Source of the DNA: Gadus chalcogrammus
Lineage: Eukaryota > Chordata > Actinopteri > Gadiformes > Gadidae
Length of the DNA stretch: 64,000 bases
Direction: 5' to 3'
Assembly: GCF_026213295.1 (NCBI RefSeq)
Contig: NC_079414.1
Coordinates: 18,287,480-18,351,479 of the forward strand
The notes beneath the pieces are model-generated. The model ran no database searches. It was not told the origin of the DNA and saw nothing but the letters and a program-made list of their open reading frames with translations. Each line of letters opens with the position of its first letter. The stretch's first letter is position 1. Of the stretch, positions 42,701 through 59,877 are shown one piece after another. Position numbers and translations under genes: made by a program.

Positions 42701-43155
42701 GGACGAGGAGCAGATAAAAGGGCCCTAGTTGGATAACAGTGATCTCCCGCCCTTCGAATGCGCCTGCTCTTTCAAGCGGCAATGTCATGTCCAGATGCAC
42801 CACAGTACATTTCTGTCCAACAGTTCTCACTTACCCTTCTCTGCTGCTCAGTGGAAGACAACGTGTTCCTTCCCAACTGCCCAGGCTCTGGGGTGAGATA
42901 ATCATGGCGATGAACGACAGCGCACTGGAGTGGCACTGTGCACAGAAGGTTGTTCCTTGTAGACTGGGGGAGAGACGATTGCAGAGGTACGCGGGAACTT
43001 CCTCTCCCTTCTTCTATCAGGAAGGCGACTGTCTATGCGGATAACCAGATCAATGAAAAGGTCTAAGCTGTAATGGAGTTCAAGAGAGGCTTCGTCTCCC
43101 TTCATTTCCTCTGACAGACGGTGGTGAAAGGTACCGCAAAGATTTCCACAAAAGA
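42700..43155 (-). pseudogene. gag: gag capsid C-terminus and zinc-knuckle remnant
   Basis: A minus-strand open frame (42902-43105) carries LFIDLVIRIDSRLPDRRRER, the end of the Gypsy capsid helix bundle followed by its basic linker. Upstream sequence to about 43155 reads CGNLCGTF...LSEEMKGD and also fits gag. About 80 bp downstream, 42779-42829 reads CWTEMYCGASGHDIA in another frame, a zinc-knuckle-like CX5CX4H in which the usual final Cys is not visible. In a live element this protein would package element RNA. Here it is truncated at its N-terminus and frameshifted. Confidence 0.75.
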
Positions 43156-45641
43156 TGTTTAAACTTTGAACATAAACATACCACTTTTCCTAAGAGGATA
43201 CATCACATTGTCCATCAAAAATATATCTATCAATACTATATCAAATGCCCAAGGTACCTTTCAAACTCTGTGAGTTTCCCTACAAAATTCACTGCTGACA
43301 TACAGATCAGAAAACAACACACGCCACAACAACTAATAATTCACCTCTTCCTGCAAAAAAACCCTTTTCCCCAAACATACCACTCTCATTTCCCTTCTCA
43401 AATCCAACACAAGCAACAACAAATAATACAACTCTTTCTTTATGAGCGCAAGGGGAGCTCTCTACAAACACATCAGAGAAATACAAATACAAATGAAAGG
43501 TGTATTTTAGATCAACTATCCTCAAGGTGATGGCCAACAGAAATCCGTATTTCACTAATTATGTTGTAATGGGTATCAGGGTGAGCACTGCGCATCAGAA
43601 AATGATGTTCAGCATCAGAAAAATCCATTGCAATCTCAGTCTTTCATTTTCCTGCTATTCCTTCAAGCCGGGTGGAGTCTATTAACCCTGATGGCATCAT
43701 AGCCATGCGGGGCGGTTGGAGGGGGGGCAATTACCGTACATTGATGTGGTCAAGCCAGGCCCTTCGCATTACTGTGACAGTGCAGCTGAATATCGAGTTT
43801 ATTAACTGACTTGTATATTCATTTACTTTTTGACATTTTCCTGATTCATTCGGTAGGTGTGTATAGTGGATACATCGCTCTTTGATATGTTACGGTTATT
43901 TTACGTATCTAGATCCTGTTGTCTGTAACTTTAAAGACAAAAAGATTTGAATTTTTTTCTTCTCAATAAAACCGCATTTAGAAACATTTTTAATCTAATG
44001 AGTTTGCATATGTCCTAAACACGACGTTGCATTCGATCTGTAAACGTGGATCCAACATAATCTATGCAATCTAGGAATGATGCTTCGCGGTGTGAACATT
44101 GTCAACAGCCGACTCATTAAGCTAGCTCAGTCAAACTGTGTCAATCTGAATATGAGGAATTTCAACAATTTAAGTTAGATCAATTAGGGCGCTACACAAT
44201 CTGAGCACTCGAGAAACCTTTTCCTACTCTTCCAGATTCTATTTGGCTCCGTAGATGAATTCGTATTGACTTGTGTAATGGGGCGCATGATAACATATCT
44301 TTGTGTGTGGGGTGGTGCAGTAATGAATATCAGCCAGTTTCATTACGCAAAAGGATTTTTTCTCCGTGGTAATTATCTTACCAGGGCTCGGGTCGAAGGA
44401 TTTGGGGTTCTCTCCGTCCGCATCCAGGGCCTTGGTTTCCCCCCTGGTGAATAATGGCTTTCTAATGGCAACATTAGCACTCAGAATAGACAGAAGTGCT
44501 TAACGTCTGCAATGATTAAGCAATTAGAGCCTTGATGTCGGGGATCGAATGCTCCTGGGGAGAAGATGGGAGGGGGGGGTGGGGGGATTATCCAATACGA
44601 CCGCAAGGGTTGATTCGAGTCCAGCGTCTAGCATAGATGTAGAAACAACTGCACCCGCTAGACATGTTTATTTTATTGATAACCGTACGGCTGTAAATGG
44701 CATGTTCATAGAGTTGAATAAGGAACATTTAATTTACACATTTCTAGGAGATGAGACTGAAAACGTTGCAGAGAAATGTTGATGGGGAGCATGTAATCAG
44801 TGTCTGTCTATAATGTTGGAAACTATTTATCGTGAATTAATGAATGACATTCTTCATTATAATAATGCATGATATGGACGGAATATCTTGGCAGCCATTT
44901 TTCAATGCAGACATGAGCATCAAGGTAAATAGAAAACAAAATAGGCCTAATTAAAAAGATGACACATTTATGATAGAAGGGGCCGAATATGAATACAAAT
45001 GAAAATGTGAATGAGTGATTAGTATAGATATCACAGACGAGCTATACCAGAACCGGCCCAAACGACCATTACCGAAGTTTTAAGTACTTTTTATCAACCA
45101 TGAAAATAGAAAATAAAAGCCCAGAGCCTTTTGTTTCCATCACCTTTTATACTCTGTTGCTTTTGATCACGTATGTACCTGTGGCATCTCTTAAGCTTAG
45201 CACACTCCTTTCAGACATTCTCCAGCCGGCCAAACAACATAGCATGGTTTGATCAATGTGTGGCGGCTATATGCCTCTGATATTGACATAGACTCAGTTC
45301 CAGCTACAGGGGGAGAAAACAGAAAATATAGGGGTTGTTGGGAGGGTCAATGAATTATTAATGCCTCGCCTTGGCCACTCTGTTGCGAAAGTGTCATGTT
45401 GATGGCCCAGCCGTAAATATTCCTGCATCATGCAGCAACATGCTCCCTCCAAGGCATCAGATCAGCATACATGCTATTCCCTCTGTCTATCCGATTTATT
45501 TGTGTTTTTTATTCTCTTGTTCTCTCTCTCGCTGTCTTACTTTTGAGTTTTTTTTTAGGTATAGAGTCATCTTTAGTTGGCAGTGAATAGCCCTGCACTT
45601 GTTGTTGCAGTTGCCTTTTAAACTAGATTTAGGTCTTCACA
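43156..45641. other. Noncoding stretch
   Basis: A/C-rich sequence at 43270-43460 (possibly still 5' element DNA), then AT-rich single-copy DNA. Small G-runs occur near 43717 and 44569-44587. Open frames of up to 86 codons show no domain. Confidence 0.45.
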
Positions 45642-46350
<709 letters not shown>

Positions 46351-46436
46351 TGTGTGTGCGTGTGTGTATGTGTGTGTGTGTGTGTGCGTGAGGGCGGCGG
46401 GGGGGGGGGGGGGGGCTGTGCATGTGTATGTGTGAG
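46351..46436. repeat. (TG)n flanking a 17 G run
   Basis: An interrupted TG array runs into GAGGGCGGCGG and a continuous G run (46399-46415), then more TG. Confidence 0.95.
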
Positions 46437-51235
<4,799 letters not shown>

Positions 51236-51470
51236 ATGCACCCACGCAAACATGCATACACACACATACATCCATTTACACACGCACATACACACACACA
51301 TAAGCCTGTACAGACACATTAACACACGCAAACATGCCCCCACACACACACACACAAGCATGAACACAAACACAAGCTTCCACACTCACGCGCAAACATG
51401 CAGGTAAACACAGACACACACACACATGCAAACATGTACAGACACAAGGATATGCACGCACACATACCTT
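51236..51470. repeat. Degenerate CA-rich tract
   Basis: Many ACACAC, CATACA and GCAAACATGC words without a long pure run. It is probably an old decayed CA array. Confidence 0.8.
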
Positions 51471-52383
51471 TCCTGTAGACCTAGTCTATATTAGGGTCTC
51501 CAGCATTTGTATCAAATGATTAATAAAAAATGAAAACACTCAAGTTGTGCTCAGTAGGTCAGGGCATTCATTGGTTTTCAATACCAAGGTCCATATGCAC
51601 GGCCCCCTGCATCTCACCAAGGCCTTGAGTCTCCTTATCTACTCAACACTGCATAACGACCTCGCTTCACGTGTTGGGTAACCACCTCAATGGGACTTAA
51701 TAACTGTATCTGTCCGTGCAGAGACTTCAGCTGGTAGTCCATTCCGGAAGGCTCTTCACACTTGTCTTCCGATCCCTGGATCAATGCTGGCTCCGTGGCT
51801 CATGATGGAAGCGGCCATTTGTATGATTCTTCAAAGGTCAACAGTAAAGTACTACGGTACAGCACGGCTGAGGGGGGCAGCATGGCCTGGTACTGAGTGA
51901 ACAATGTGTAAATTGGGGAAAATCAATAACTGCACAAAATATGACAATTAATTATGGCCCATCGTGGGGTTCTCTTTTTTTTCCTTTTCTTTGTTCTGGT
52001 CCAAAGTCGACTCTGTGTTCTGTCCTTAGATGGCTTCATTAAAGTAGAAAATCCCACTATTCACTCATAGTGTGGCTCATAACAGAATCCTCTGTTCTGA
52101 TTCAGTTTCTTTTTTCAGGTTATTATTTTCAGCATGATGGGCCATACTTGGCATAAATGTGAACACGTCTCCTCTGTTCGCATAGTTAGTCCCACAAAGC
52201 TATAATGGGGGGTCTCCCATCGCCTTCATGACAACAAACATTCCCGCTCAAAGAGCCCCGCCTGCCCCAGATTTGGGTCGTAGTGGGATGAGTGAAATCT
52301 GGAAGAAAAAATAAATATAGGATGGACTTTCTTAGCAAAGGAGCTTTTCTCCTTAGTGTCTGCAGCTGTCTCGCAACCAACCA
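51471..52383. other. Noncoding stretch
   Basis: Single-copy mixed composition with no supported gene. Confidence 0.5.
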
Positions 52384-52517
<134 letters not shown>

Positions 52518-52593
52518 CTTCTGTCTCCCTCTTTCCCCACTCTCTCTTTCTGGCAGGAGGTTTAAAATTAAGAGGCTTTCAAACCAACATCAT

Positions 52594-52628
52594 GGTACAC
52601 ACACACAGTACACACAGTACACACAGTG
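52594..52628. repeat. Short tandem ACACACAGT units
   Basis: About three tandem copies of GTACACACA with variants. Confidence 0.75.
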
Positions 52629-52802
52629 TGCCAGTGCTAGAACTTCAATCCCATTTTCCACCAACTCTATCATCTATAGCTTTATCCTTATTCATCTTTC
52701 ATGACAAAGACCTTTCAAATGTGTCCCTCATAACATGTCAATGCCCCTCGGACTTGTTACATATTTGATGTTCTTATTTATTATTCAGCCATGATAAGGT
52801 CT

Positions 52803-52885
52803 GTGATGTTGTGCATTGTGATGACTCAGATTCATCACAACATCACAACAGGGACGGACAGACTGTCCTGTCTGTCCGTCCCTGT
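52803..52885. repeat. Cluster of overlapping hairpins
   Basis: GTGATGTTGTG (52803-52813) pairs with 52836-52846. The inner TTGTGATGA (52816-52824) pairs with 52832-52840. These two stems share bases 52836-52840 and cannot form together. Immediately downstream, 52848-52862 and 52871-52885 form a perfect 15 bp stem with an 8-base loop. Confidence 0.75.
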
Positions 52886-53111
52886 GTATGTGTGTGTGTG
52901 TGTGTGTGTAGGCCGAAGAGGACAGCCTCTTTCTTTAGTGTCTTAAGACATGCTCAAGTTCTGCATCCCGGGTGCTATGCGTCGTCAGATGTCCATGACG
53001 GTGATAGTGTTTGTAGTTATGGTTCAGCGTCTGTGATTCTGCCAAAAGGGATTCTTCTCACCACGAATTCAGGAACATCTGGTTGTATGTGTAACATACC
53101 GATTATACAAT

Positions 53112-53250
53112 AACCTGTGTTTAGATAGCACTTTTCTTAGCTGAAGTTACAAAGTGCTTACGAGACAAACAACAAAACAGAAAATAAACAACACCACAGG
53201 AAGGCGATAACAAAGGGTAAGAAGATAACGTCGTACAAATTAAAGTATTT
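53112..53250 (-). mobile_element. LINE 3' tail fragment, minus orientation
   Basis: TTTAGATAGCACTTTTCTTAG followed by TTACAAAGTGCTTACGAGACAAA resembles, on minus, the AAGCACTTTGTAA...GTGCTAT ending typical of some fish LINE 3' ends. The upstream limit is uncertain. Confidence 0.45.
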
Positions 53251-53548
53251 GCAAAATTCCTCTCTTCATAAATCTGCGCTCTGCTCCATGTTTTCTTTGG
53301 CAGATATTCACTGGAAAAGAACCCGTGCAGCAGAAAAGATGAAGCGGAAAATCACAAAATCAAAGTCCTTACTGCATTCCTGTCAGCCTGTAGTTATATT
53401 TTGGGAAAGGTGCACAGACGCTATGGGGACGTCTCCGAGATGGCAGTGCCTCCAAGCCTCCTACTGCTCGAGGCAAATGCACAGTTAATAACTGATTGCT
53501 TACAGCTGTGCTCCAATTCCACAACCTGCCAACTTCCCTTCTATTTAC

Positions 53549-53690
53549 TATTTAGCAGATGCTTTCATCCAAAGCAATTTACCTTGAATTCGGAGGTATT
53601 GGTTGTTGGTTAAGGCATCTGCTCAAGCCTAGAGTTAGAGACATTGGACATTGAAGATCAAACCCCTAGTAAAGCACCGTAGACACTGTA
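53549..53690 (-). mobile_element. SINE-like element, minus orientation
   Basis: On minus, a B-box-like GGGGTTTGATC (about 53656-53666) is followed about 100 bases on by GCTTTGGATGAAAGCATCTG and CTAAATA (53549-53575). This is the tail motif shared by many fish SINEs and partner LINEs. The copy is degenerate and its A box is not clear. Confidence 0.55.
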
Positions 53691-55285
53691 GGCTGTAGCC
53701 AACTAGCTGATATATAGATCAAGTAATGAAAATATCTGCTCTAATGTTAATATTTTCAAATTGCCCAAACCTTTTGGTGGATATTTGAATCCAAAGACGA
53801 TATGAAGTGAAATTCACTTTCTACACTAACTTTTCAAATTACTCGTCCCCTCATTTTATGCAGTGCCGATTTTGTTTTTGCTAAGGAAATAGATGATATT
53901 ATAGAAATCCAGATACATGGTGAATGCCATTTCACGTCAGAGTTAATACATGTCCTCTTGAATTAAACAGACAACATTGCCGTGACATTTAAGTCGCCCT
54001 TCATCCATATGAATTAGTCCTGGGCTGTTCAACGCAACCACATCTGCATTAACCATTTATAGAAGCATTTAGATCTAAGATGATTTGTATCTTTTCTGTT
54101 TTTTCCAGTGTTGTAGAATACCTTGTCATATTGTAAGGATAACCTTATCCAAGCAGCAGGGCTTTAATAACATATAGAGACAATAGAAATACATATAGAA
54201 CCACTCAATTATCCGATACAATTATCTTCCCCAATGTGATTGATATAATTGGTAGCATTATGGAGAGACCTTTGTATTTTAAATTGGCATTTAATATTAT
54301 TTTTTACTTTTGGTCACACATTTTTATAGAGAACATGAAAACACAATGAACCCACCGCTAAACGAGTAGACTATTATCCACGACTGTGTGAGAACCTCGC
54401 TGTGGATTCGCCTTGCAAACGAATTCCTGCAGTTAATGACTCACTTCCTCCCTCGTCGCCGCCATGAGAGAAAGAGTCAAATATAGCAGGAGCACATGTT
54501 TATTTCAAACAGCCCACAGCTAAATACACATTAGCAGGAGTGGCGCTTCCACCGTGATGGAGAAGGTTAATGGGACGGGTCCGCGGGGACTGGCTCGTGC
54601 AGAAGATGCCCCATCTCCTTGCAAATGTAAATGAACAGGAATGGCTGCTTATTCTGGTGATTCCTGGAGACTAAATAGTGGAGGCGGTTATTTTTGTTGT
54701 GTATCCAGGGTTTTTCTCCCCCCCCCCGCAGGAGCATTGCAGAGTTATTGCTAGTAAGTGTTGACGTTTTAGCCTCTCAAAGAGCACTGATGATAAACTA
54801 ATTACCTGCCCGACGCTCCCGAAGGCTGGCTCTGTTCACGGAGGAGCCGTACGATCGGTTTTAAATATGTTGAAGTTAAGTCTAGGGAGGCAACAGGTGC
54901 ATGGACGGATTTGGCTGCAAAACTTTGAGGCAAAAACATTTTTTTTAATGGGAAAAAAGTTGTAATCTGGAAAAAGGAATGGATGGGTCCCACTAGGCAA
55001 GAAACATCGCGAACAATTTTTTTAATCAAGTCACCACCAAATGTGTACCAATATAGTGAACGGCAGAATATGTAGACGCCTGATGGATGTAGAAAGAAAC
55101 ACGTCTTACAGATGGAAAAGACACATAAAAAGGGGTCAAATAGATGTAATTGAAAAGATGACTAATTGAGGTTGTGGAAAAGATGCATGATAAATATCCC
55201 AGGGGTAAACTGGCACGATGCTGATAAAATGTTTACATGATGAAGTAAGATGCAGGTAAAAGGCTAATAAGGGCGGTTCAGGGCG

Positions 55286-55286
<1 letters not shown>
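53691..55286. other. Noncoding stretch
   Basis: AT-rich single-copy DNA with a C-run of about 10 near 54718-54727. A 75-codon minus open frame (54802-55029) has no domain. Confidence 0.5.
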
Positions 55287-55316
<30 letters not shown>

Positions 55317-55545
55317 CATTTAATTTAGAGGCGCCTTTCAAGACACCCAAGGTCACCTTACAGAGCATATAGTCATCATTCAAAACTATGTAAAACAGAC
55401 TAGGAATAAAAGGAAAACAGAGGTTAAACATGAAGAATAATAATAATTAATAACACTCAAAGACGCCTAAAGTGAAGGGGGGGACCTCACTAACCACCAC
55501 CAATATGTAGCACCCACTTTGCTACATGCAGGAAATCTGCTAGTG
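55287..55545 (-). mobile_element. LINE 3' tail with (TAA)n, minus orientation
   Basis: An ATAATAATAATA run (55293-55317) is followed by TTTAGAGGCGCCTTTCAAGA and CACCCAAGGTCACCTTACAG. On minus this is the CCTTGGGTGTCTTGAAAGGC ending of a LINE very common in teleosts. The CACTAACCACCACCAATATG block near 55487 also fits its 3' untranslated region. No coding part remains. Confidence 0.75.
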
Positions 55546-56813
55546 TTGACTACTATAGACTGGCAGAACACACAAGCGATCATTCCTATTTGTGCACCAG
55601 GCGGCTAGGATGCACAATGACAACACTCAATCCCATAACAGAAATCGAAAATGACCTGGACTACATTCTATTAATGGTACTCACAAACATATCGAGAAAG
55701 ACTAAAAAGAAGACACAATCTGTCCAATTCCTGCAAAGCCTGATAAGCAATTCCTCCCATTGTCCGTAAGAAATCCTTGTCATCATAAACTCTACAGAAT
55801 ATTAAGGAAATCTACATCTTTGTGCCAAAGTACTTGATCTTTATAATTATCATCCATTGAATCAGTAGAGGTTTAGTCAATTATGGAGATTCATAAGCAG
55901 ACAGAAGTCAAAGATTAATTAAAGTTATTGGATTCAGATTACTTGGGGAAACTGTTTTCATAAAACGATCCTCTCCACCCAATTTCCCCCATACAGTGTA
56001 TTGAATGTCACTTTTCACATCTATGATTCGGTAAACACCGAACCGAATATACTGGGCTGAAATAATTTCACAGTGTGCTGATCTCACTTAGCTGGCATCT
56101 TTGCAATTTACCCCCTACAGTCATGTATCCAGATAATGTGATTATCCAATCAAACATACCCGTTTATTGCTTGGGTATCTTACCACCAAAAAATAGGAGA
56201 GTGCGGAGGAGGACGCCCAGTTTAAAGAAGATAATAATTATCACATCTTTACAGTCATATGTGATTCTAGAGATATTCATTTCGTCAGAGACTATAACTT
56301 GGACATTTAAAGGGAAACCCGATATATAAATAGACGTTTGCCTGTTTTACCAGATAAAGATGAGTTGTTTCATCATTGTGTGTCCAGAAGGAGAGTTAGC
56401 TGGGTTAGCATTTGCTTTGCATTATTCACGTCTATGGAGTTGCAGGGTTACAGTAGCCTTGCTCTTCCCGTGACAGGAATACACTTTGAATTATTTTAGA
56501 AAGAAGTGCAATGTGTTTCGAATAGTGTTAATTGGTGTAGAAATATAATATTTAGTGTGTACTTGCAGCAGTGTATTCTAACTTTTGATTGTAGACGTAA
56601 AAATTGAATATAATAATATACATTTGGAAAACAAATACATGTTTGACAGACAGATGCCTTTAAGTAAACTTAAATACACAATTTAAGTTTTTTAGTTTTT
56701 TGCTTGGATAGTTTATTTGTGGTGATTCTGTTTTTACCCACAAACTGGGCATACTGCCTATTTGTGTGTTTAATCTCTGAGTAATCTAATGAACACTTTG
56801 GTGGTTCCTAACG
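55546..56813. other. Noncoding stretch
   Basis: AT-rich single-copy DNA. An 84-codon plus open frame (56075-56329) has no recognisable domain. Confidence 0.5.
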
Positions 56814-56936
56814 TGGTGTAGGGCTAATTACACTCTCCACAAAGCCATCACAGACTAAATGCTAACCAGCCCACTTCATCATGCACTGTCTAACTCTCTG
56901 GATATCAATGTAGACAGGCCACGTAATGATGTAGTA
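56814..56936 (+). repeat. Unnamed interspersed repeat, copy 2
   Basis: It aligns with 37690-37832. The exact 23-base shared block lies at 56896-56918. It ends about 30 bp before the TTAA MITE, so the two may have been inserted together or one next to the other. Confidence 0.65.
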
Positions 56937-56962
56937 AATATTTTAGGTAGCCTAGTTAACGT

Positions 56963-57122
56963 TTAAAGGGGACATATTATACCACCACAGGCTGGTAGAC
57001 GGATCTATCCAGCACAGATCTAGGAGGACACGCCCACTAGTGATGTCATATGGGGCCGATTTTCGAAAAGGCTTGTAAGGCTAATCACACTCACACCTGA
57101 TGGTATAATATGTCCCCTTTAA
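56963..57122. mobile_element. TTAA-flanked MITE, 152 bp
   Basis: Perfect 18 bp terminal inverted repeats AGGGGACATATTATACCA (56967-56984) and TGGTATAATATGTCCCCT (57101-57118) are flanked on both sides by TTAA. The ends match the 1.06 kb element at 29810 for about 14 bases, but the interior is unrelated and far too short to code. Non-autonomous and probably mobilised in trans by a piggyBac-type transposase. Confidence 0.9.
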
Positions 57123-57479
57123 GAACTATATATATATACTGCTGAAACACTTGCTTTGGATGGGTGGATGTGCCTTGTTACCTTCCTTTCCAGGCCCAGT
57201 GACGAGACGGTACACAAGCTCCAATGAGTACGTCCGGCACGTAATTTAAAGCATGCCCCAGCCAGGGCAAGCAGTGACTCACATGTTGCTTCCCTGTTTC
57301 AGTGTTTGAATGTCATTTCTAATCAAATACTTATCTAATCTGCTGATCGTCGATGGTCTTTTCTTGGACTTGTTTTGAATTAATCTTTGACTTATATTTG
57401 ATCAATGTATGATTTTTTTGGCGTATTTGGTATTTACCTTTCCTGTTAATCACAACAATTAATCAAATGGCATAAGACA

Positions 57480-57770
57480 ACCGTATTTTTAGAAAATTAA
57501 GCCACGGCTTGCATCCCGATTTTACGATCTAAAATTGTCGCTACGGCTTATTTTCTGGGGCGTATTATAGGTTGATTTCAGTGGTTTCAGTGATTTGCGT
57601 TTGAGTGATGAACAGTGAAGTTAACTAAACCAAATCAAGTTGATCCAATGGTTATGTTTTTTGGGTTTTCACCATGCCTCTCCTCAAAGGCATTCCTACA
57701 AAAAAAGCCTTTTCTCTTAGCCACTCCTGCAGCTTAAAGAAAATGTGCCTTTGGTTAAAAAAAATACGGT
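57480..57770. mobile_element. Short inverted-repeat element (CCGTATTTTT ends)
   Basis: ACCGTATTTTT (57480-57490) and AAAAATACGGT (57760-57770) are perfect 11 bp terminal inverted repeats about 290 bp apart. The inner left end (AAATTAAGCCACGGCTT, then GGCTTATTTTCTGG) resembles a CCGTATTTTC-type repeat known from fish. There is no coding potential. I cannot identify a target duplication. Confidence 0.5.
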
Positions 57771-59029
57771 ATAGTCTCGGTTAACTTTACAATACAATCC
57801 AAGATATTTATCTCATTAGAACTTAATTGTGTTGTTTTTGGTTTAACAAGAAGTAAATTGTGCCCTACCGGGGTCTATTTGTATGGAGTGAGTTTGAATT
57901 TAGTTGGTCGATTTAGTGTTATATTGTGTTCTGGTATAATGGTCTCTTTTGGGTGACCGTCGTTATGACTTGTTAAATAAACTTGCAAAACAACCCCGTA
58001 AAATGACATCCAGTCAACATCTATGACCGTCTTGTGCAGGGTATGGTTTTAATATAATTACTACACTAAAGGTGTAGGATAGTTTTTAATGGTAATTTAT
58101 ACAAGAAGCAGTAGGCCTACTTTTCTGTTATAGCACATGAACATTTTGTGCCTTCAAACGATTTTACGTTGAAAGATACTGGCTTGATGTCAGAATGTTT
58201 GGTGGGCATGACCAATGAAATGAAGAACAGCCTGAGAGATGGTTTCCTTATGGTTTACCTACAGCGACATTGACAGATATAATGACGAGGTAAAGACGTT
58301 AGCCAAAATGTGGGATTTTAGGACTTTCTTATGCATGTGGTATTTCCCAAAGGTTTCACGTGCTGGATTCACACACTATACTGTATGCCTTGGGTGAGGA
58401 ATGTTAATTGTTGATGCGGCAGTCCAATCTATTACTCATGAGCTGAATTCAATTTGCACTCTTGTTCAACTCGACTGATGAATTCCCACCCATCTAACAA
58501 CCTTAAGCTATCAGAGTGCATGGCAAGCTGGAAAATAAGCTATTTGTCAATGGCTTGGGTTTTAAACCCCCCTTCAGGAGTTAGTGGAGAGTGTAACCAG
58601 CAAGGGAGAAAGTTCCAGGTTGTTGGGAACTCGGGTGAGCTACTCAACTGTGTGAATACTTTAAATTGTTCACTCACTTAAGAGGCGTTCTAAATTATGG
58701 TTCAGGGCGTTTTGGGGAAGAAAGAAGAAGAAAGAAAAAAATGAAAACAACCCCTGACGTGTCTCAAAGTTGAAGGGTGGTTTGATCTTTTCAGTTGACC
58801 CTGTCACCAGTGGCCTATGAAGGCCAACAACATGCATTGGTATTGTGCTTATGCTCTTGCATAGTATTTGCAGTTTTTCCCAGTGACTTTAAAGAGGCCA
58901 CAACAACAATGAGGGATCACTTAAAATGGGCTCACCCATCTTGAAGAATCTGTGGGGTCTGCAGAGAGAGGGAGAGTCAAAGATACTCAGAAACAGAGAT
59001 GTTCAGAAAGAAAGAGAGACAGAGTTGGA
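57771..59029. other. Noncoding stretch
   Basis: AT-rich single-copy DNA. A 75-codon plus open frame (58454-58681) has no recognisable domain. Purine-rich GAAGAAGAAAG lies near 58720. Confidence 0.5.
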
Positions 59030-59127
59030 GAGAGAGAGAGAGTCAGAGATATTCAGAGAGAGAGAGAGAGAGGGAGAGGGAGAGGGAGAGGGAGAGGGAG
59101 AGGGAGAGGGAGAGGGAGAGGGAGAGA
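59030..59127. repeat. (GA)n leading into (GAGAGG)n hexamer array
   Basis: Short GA runs pass into about nine perfect GAGAGG hexamers (about 59070-59124). Confidence 0.95.
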
Positions 59128-59852
59128 GATGCTGGTGGTGAAAGCCGTTGCTGTTTCTAGGTCACAGAGAACGTGTGAATAGCCTCCCGGATCCTTGCGC
59201 TGGTCTGAATGATTTATTATACAGTCCAAGTCAAAAGCAGAGCAGCACACATAGGCTAAGAAGGGCTGTCATGAAAGAACCCAAGGAATTGAGCCAAAAT
59301 CCAACCAAGTCAAATAAAGGCAGACAACAGTCTAAATAGTGTGAGTGGGAAAAAGCGTTTTGGATCTCTTCCGACTATGTCCTGCACCTTAGGTGAAACT
59401 ACAACAAAAATAACTGCTTTATGAGATCAAATGATTGACATGGACTCTGTGTGAGGGGTTGTTTGTTAAAGATACCCAGAAATAAAATGGATTGTAGCCA
59501 TCTCATTGGCCTTAACCCATTACTCTAATAGTATTGACCGACGCCCTGACATTATGTTCTACGCTGACGTGACATATCACACACAAATAAATGAAGGCAT
59601 ACATCATGTGTACGTTGCCAAATGCAAAGAGCACAACACGCTTTAATATATGGATGACATCTGGAGCTCTGGATGCAGCGCAAGCTAAGAAACCTCACTG
59701 TAGGGCAGTGCATAGGGATGTCATAGCCAGTGTTTTACTGTAGGATGTGTAGTATAAAACGGCCCTTCGACAGGGGGCGTATCCACCAGGGGCTCTTGGG
59801 GGGCCCATAAATCATTTTGGCACACGTTCAATAATTTTGTACATATTCTATG
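59128..59852. other. Noncoding stretch
   Basis: Single-copy sequence with no recognised gene or repeat. Confidence 0.5.
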
Positions 59853-59877
59853 TGCACTACTTTGCAAAAGTAGTGCA
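59853..59877. repeat. Perfect 11 bp stem with three-base loop
   Basis: TGCACTACTTT (59853-59863) pairs perfectly with 59867-59877 around GCA. Confidence 0.7.

Larger units (their letters stand above)
40843..43155 (-). mobile_element. Decayed chromodomain Ty3/Gypsy retrotransposon
   Basis: On the minus strand, recognisable pieces follow each other in element order: gag C-terminus, zinc-knuckle remnant, protease motif, reverse transcriptase end, RNase H, integrase core, integrase C-terminus and chromodomain. Together they span about 2.3 kb, roughly half the coding length normal for the family, so large internal deletions are present (most of the reverse transcriptase palm is missing). Stops and frameshifts occur in every domain, and no LTR pair was found. 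The element is certainly inactive. The parts are described separately. Confidence 0.88.
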
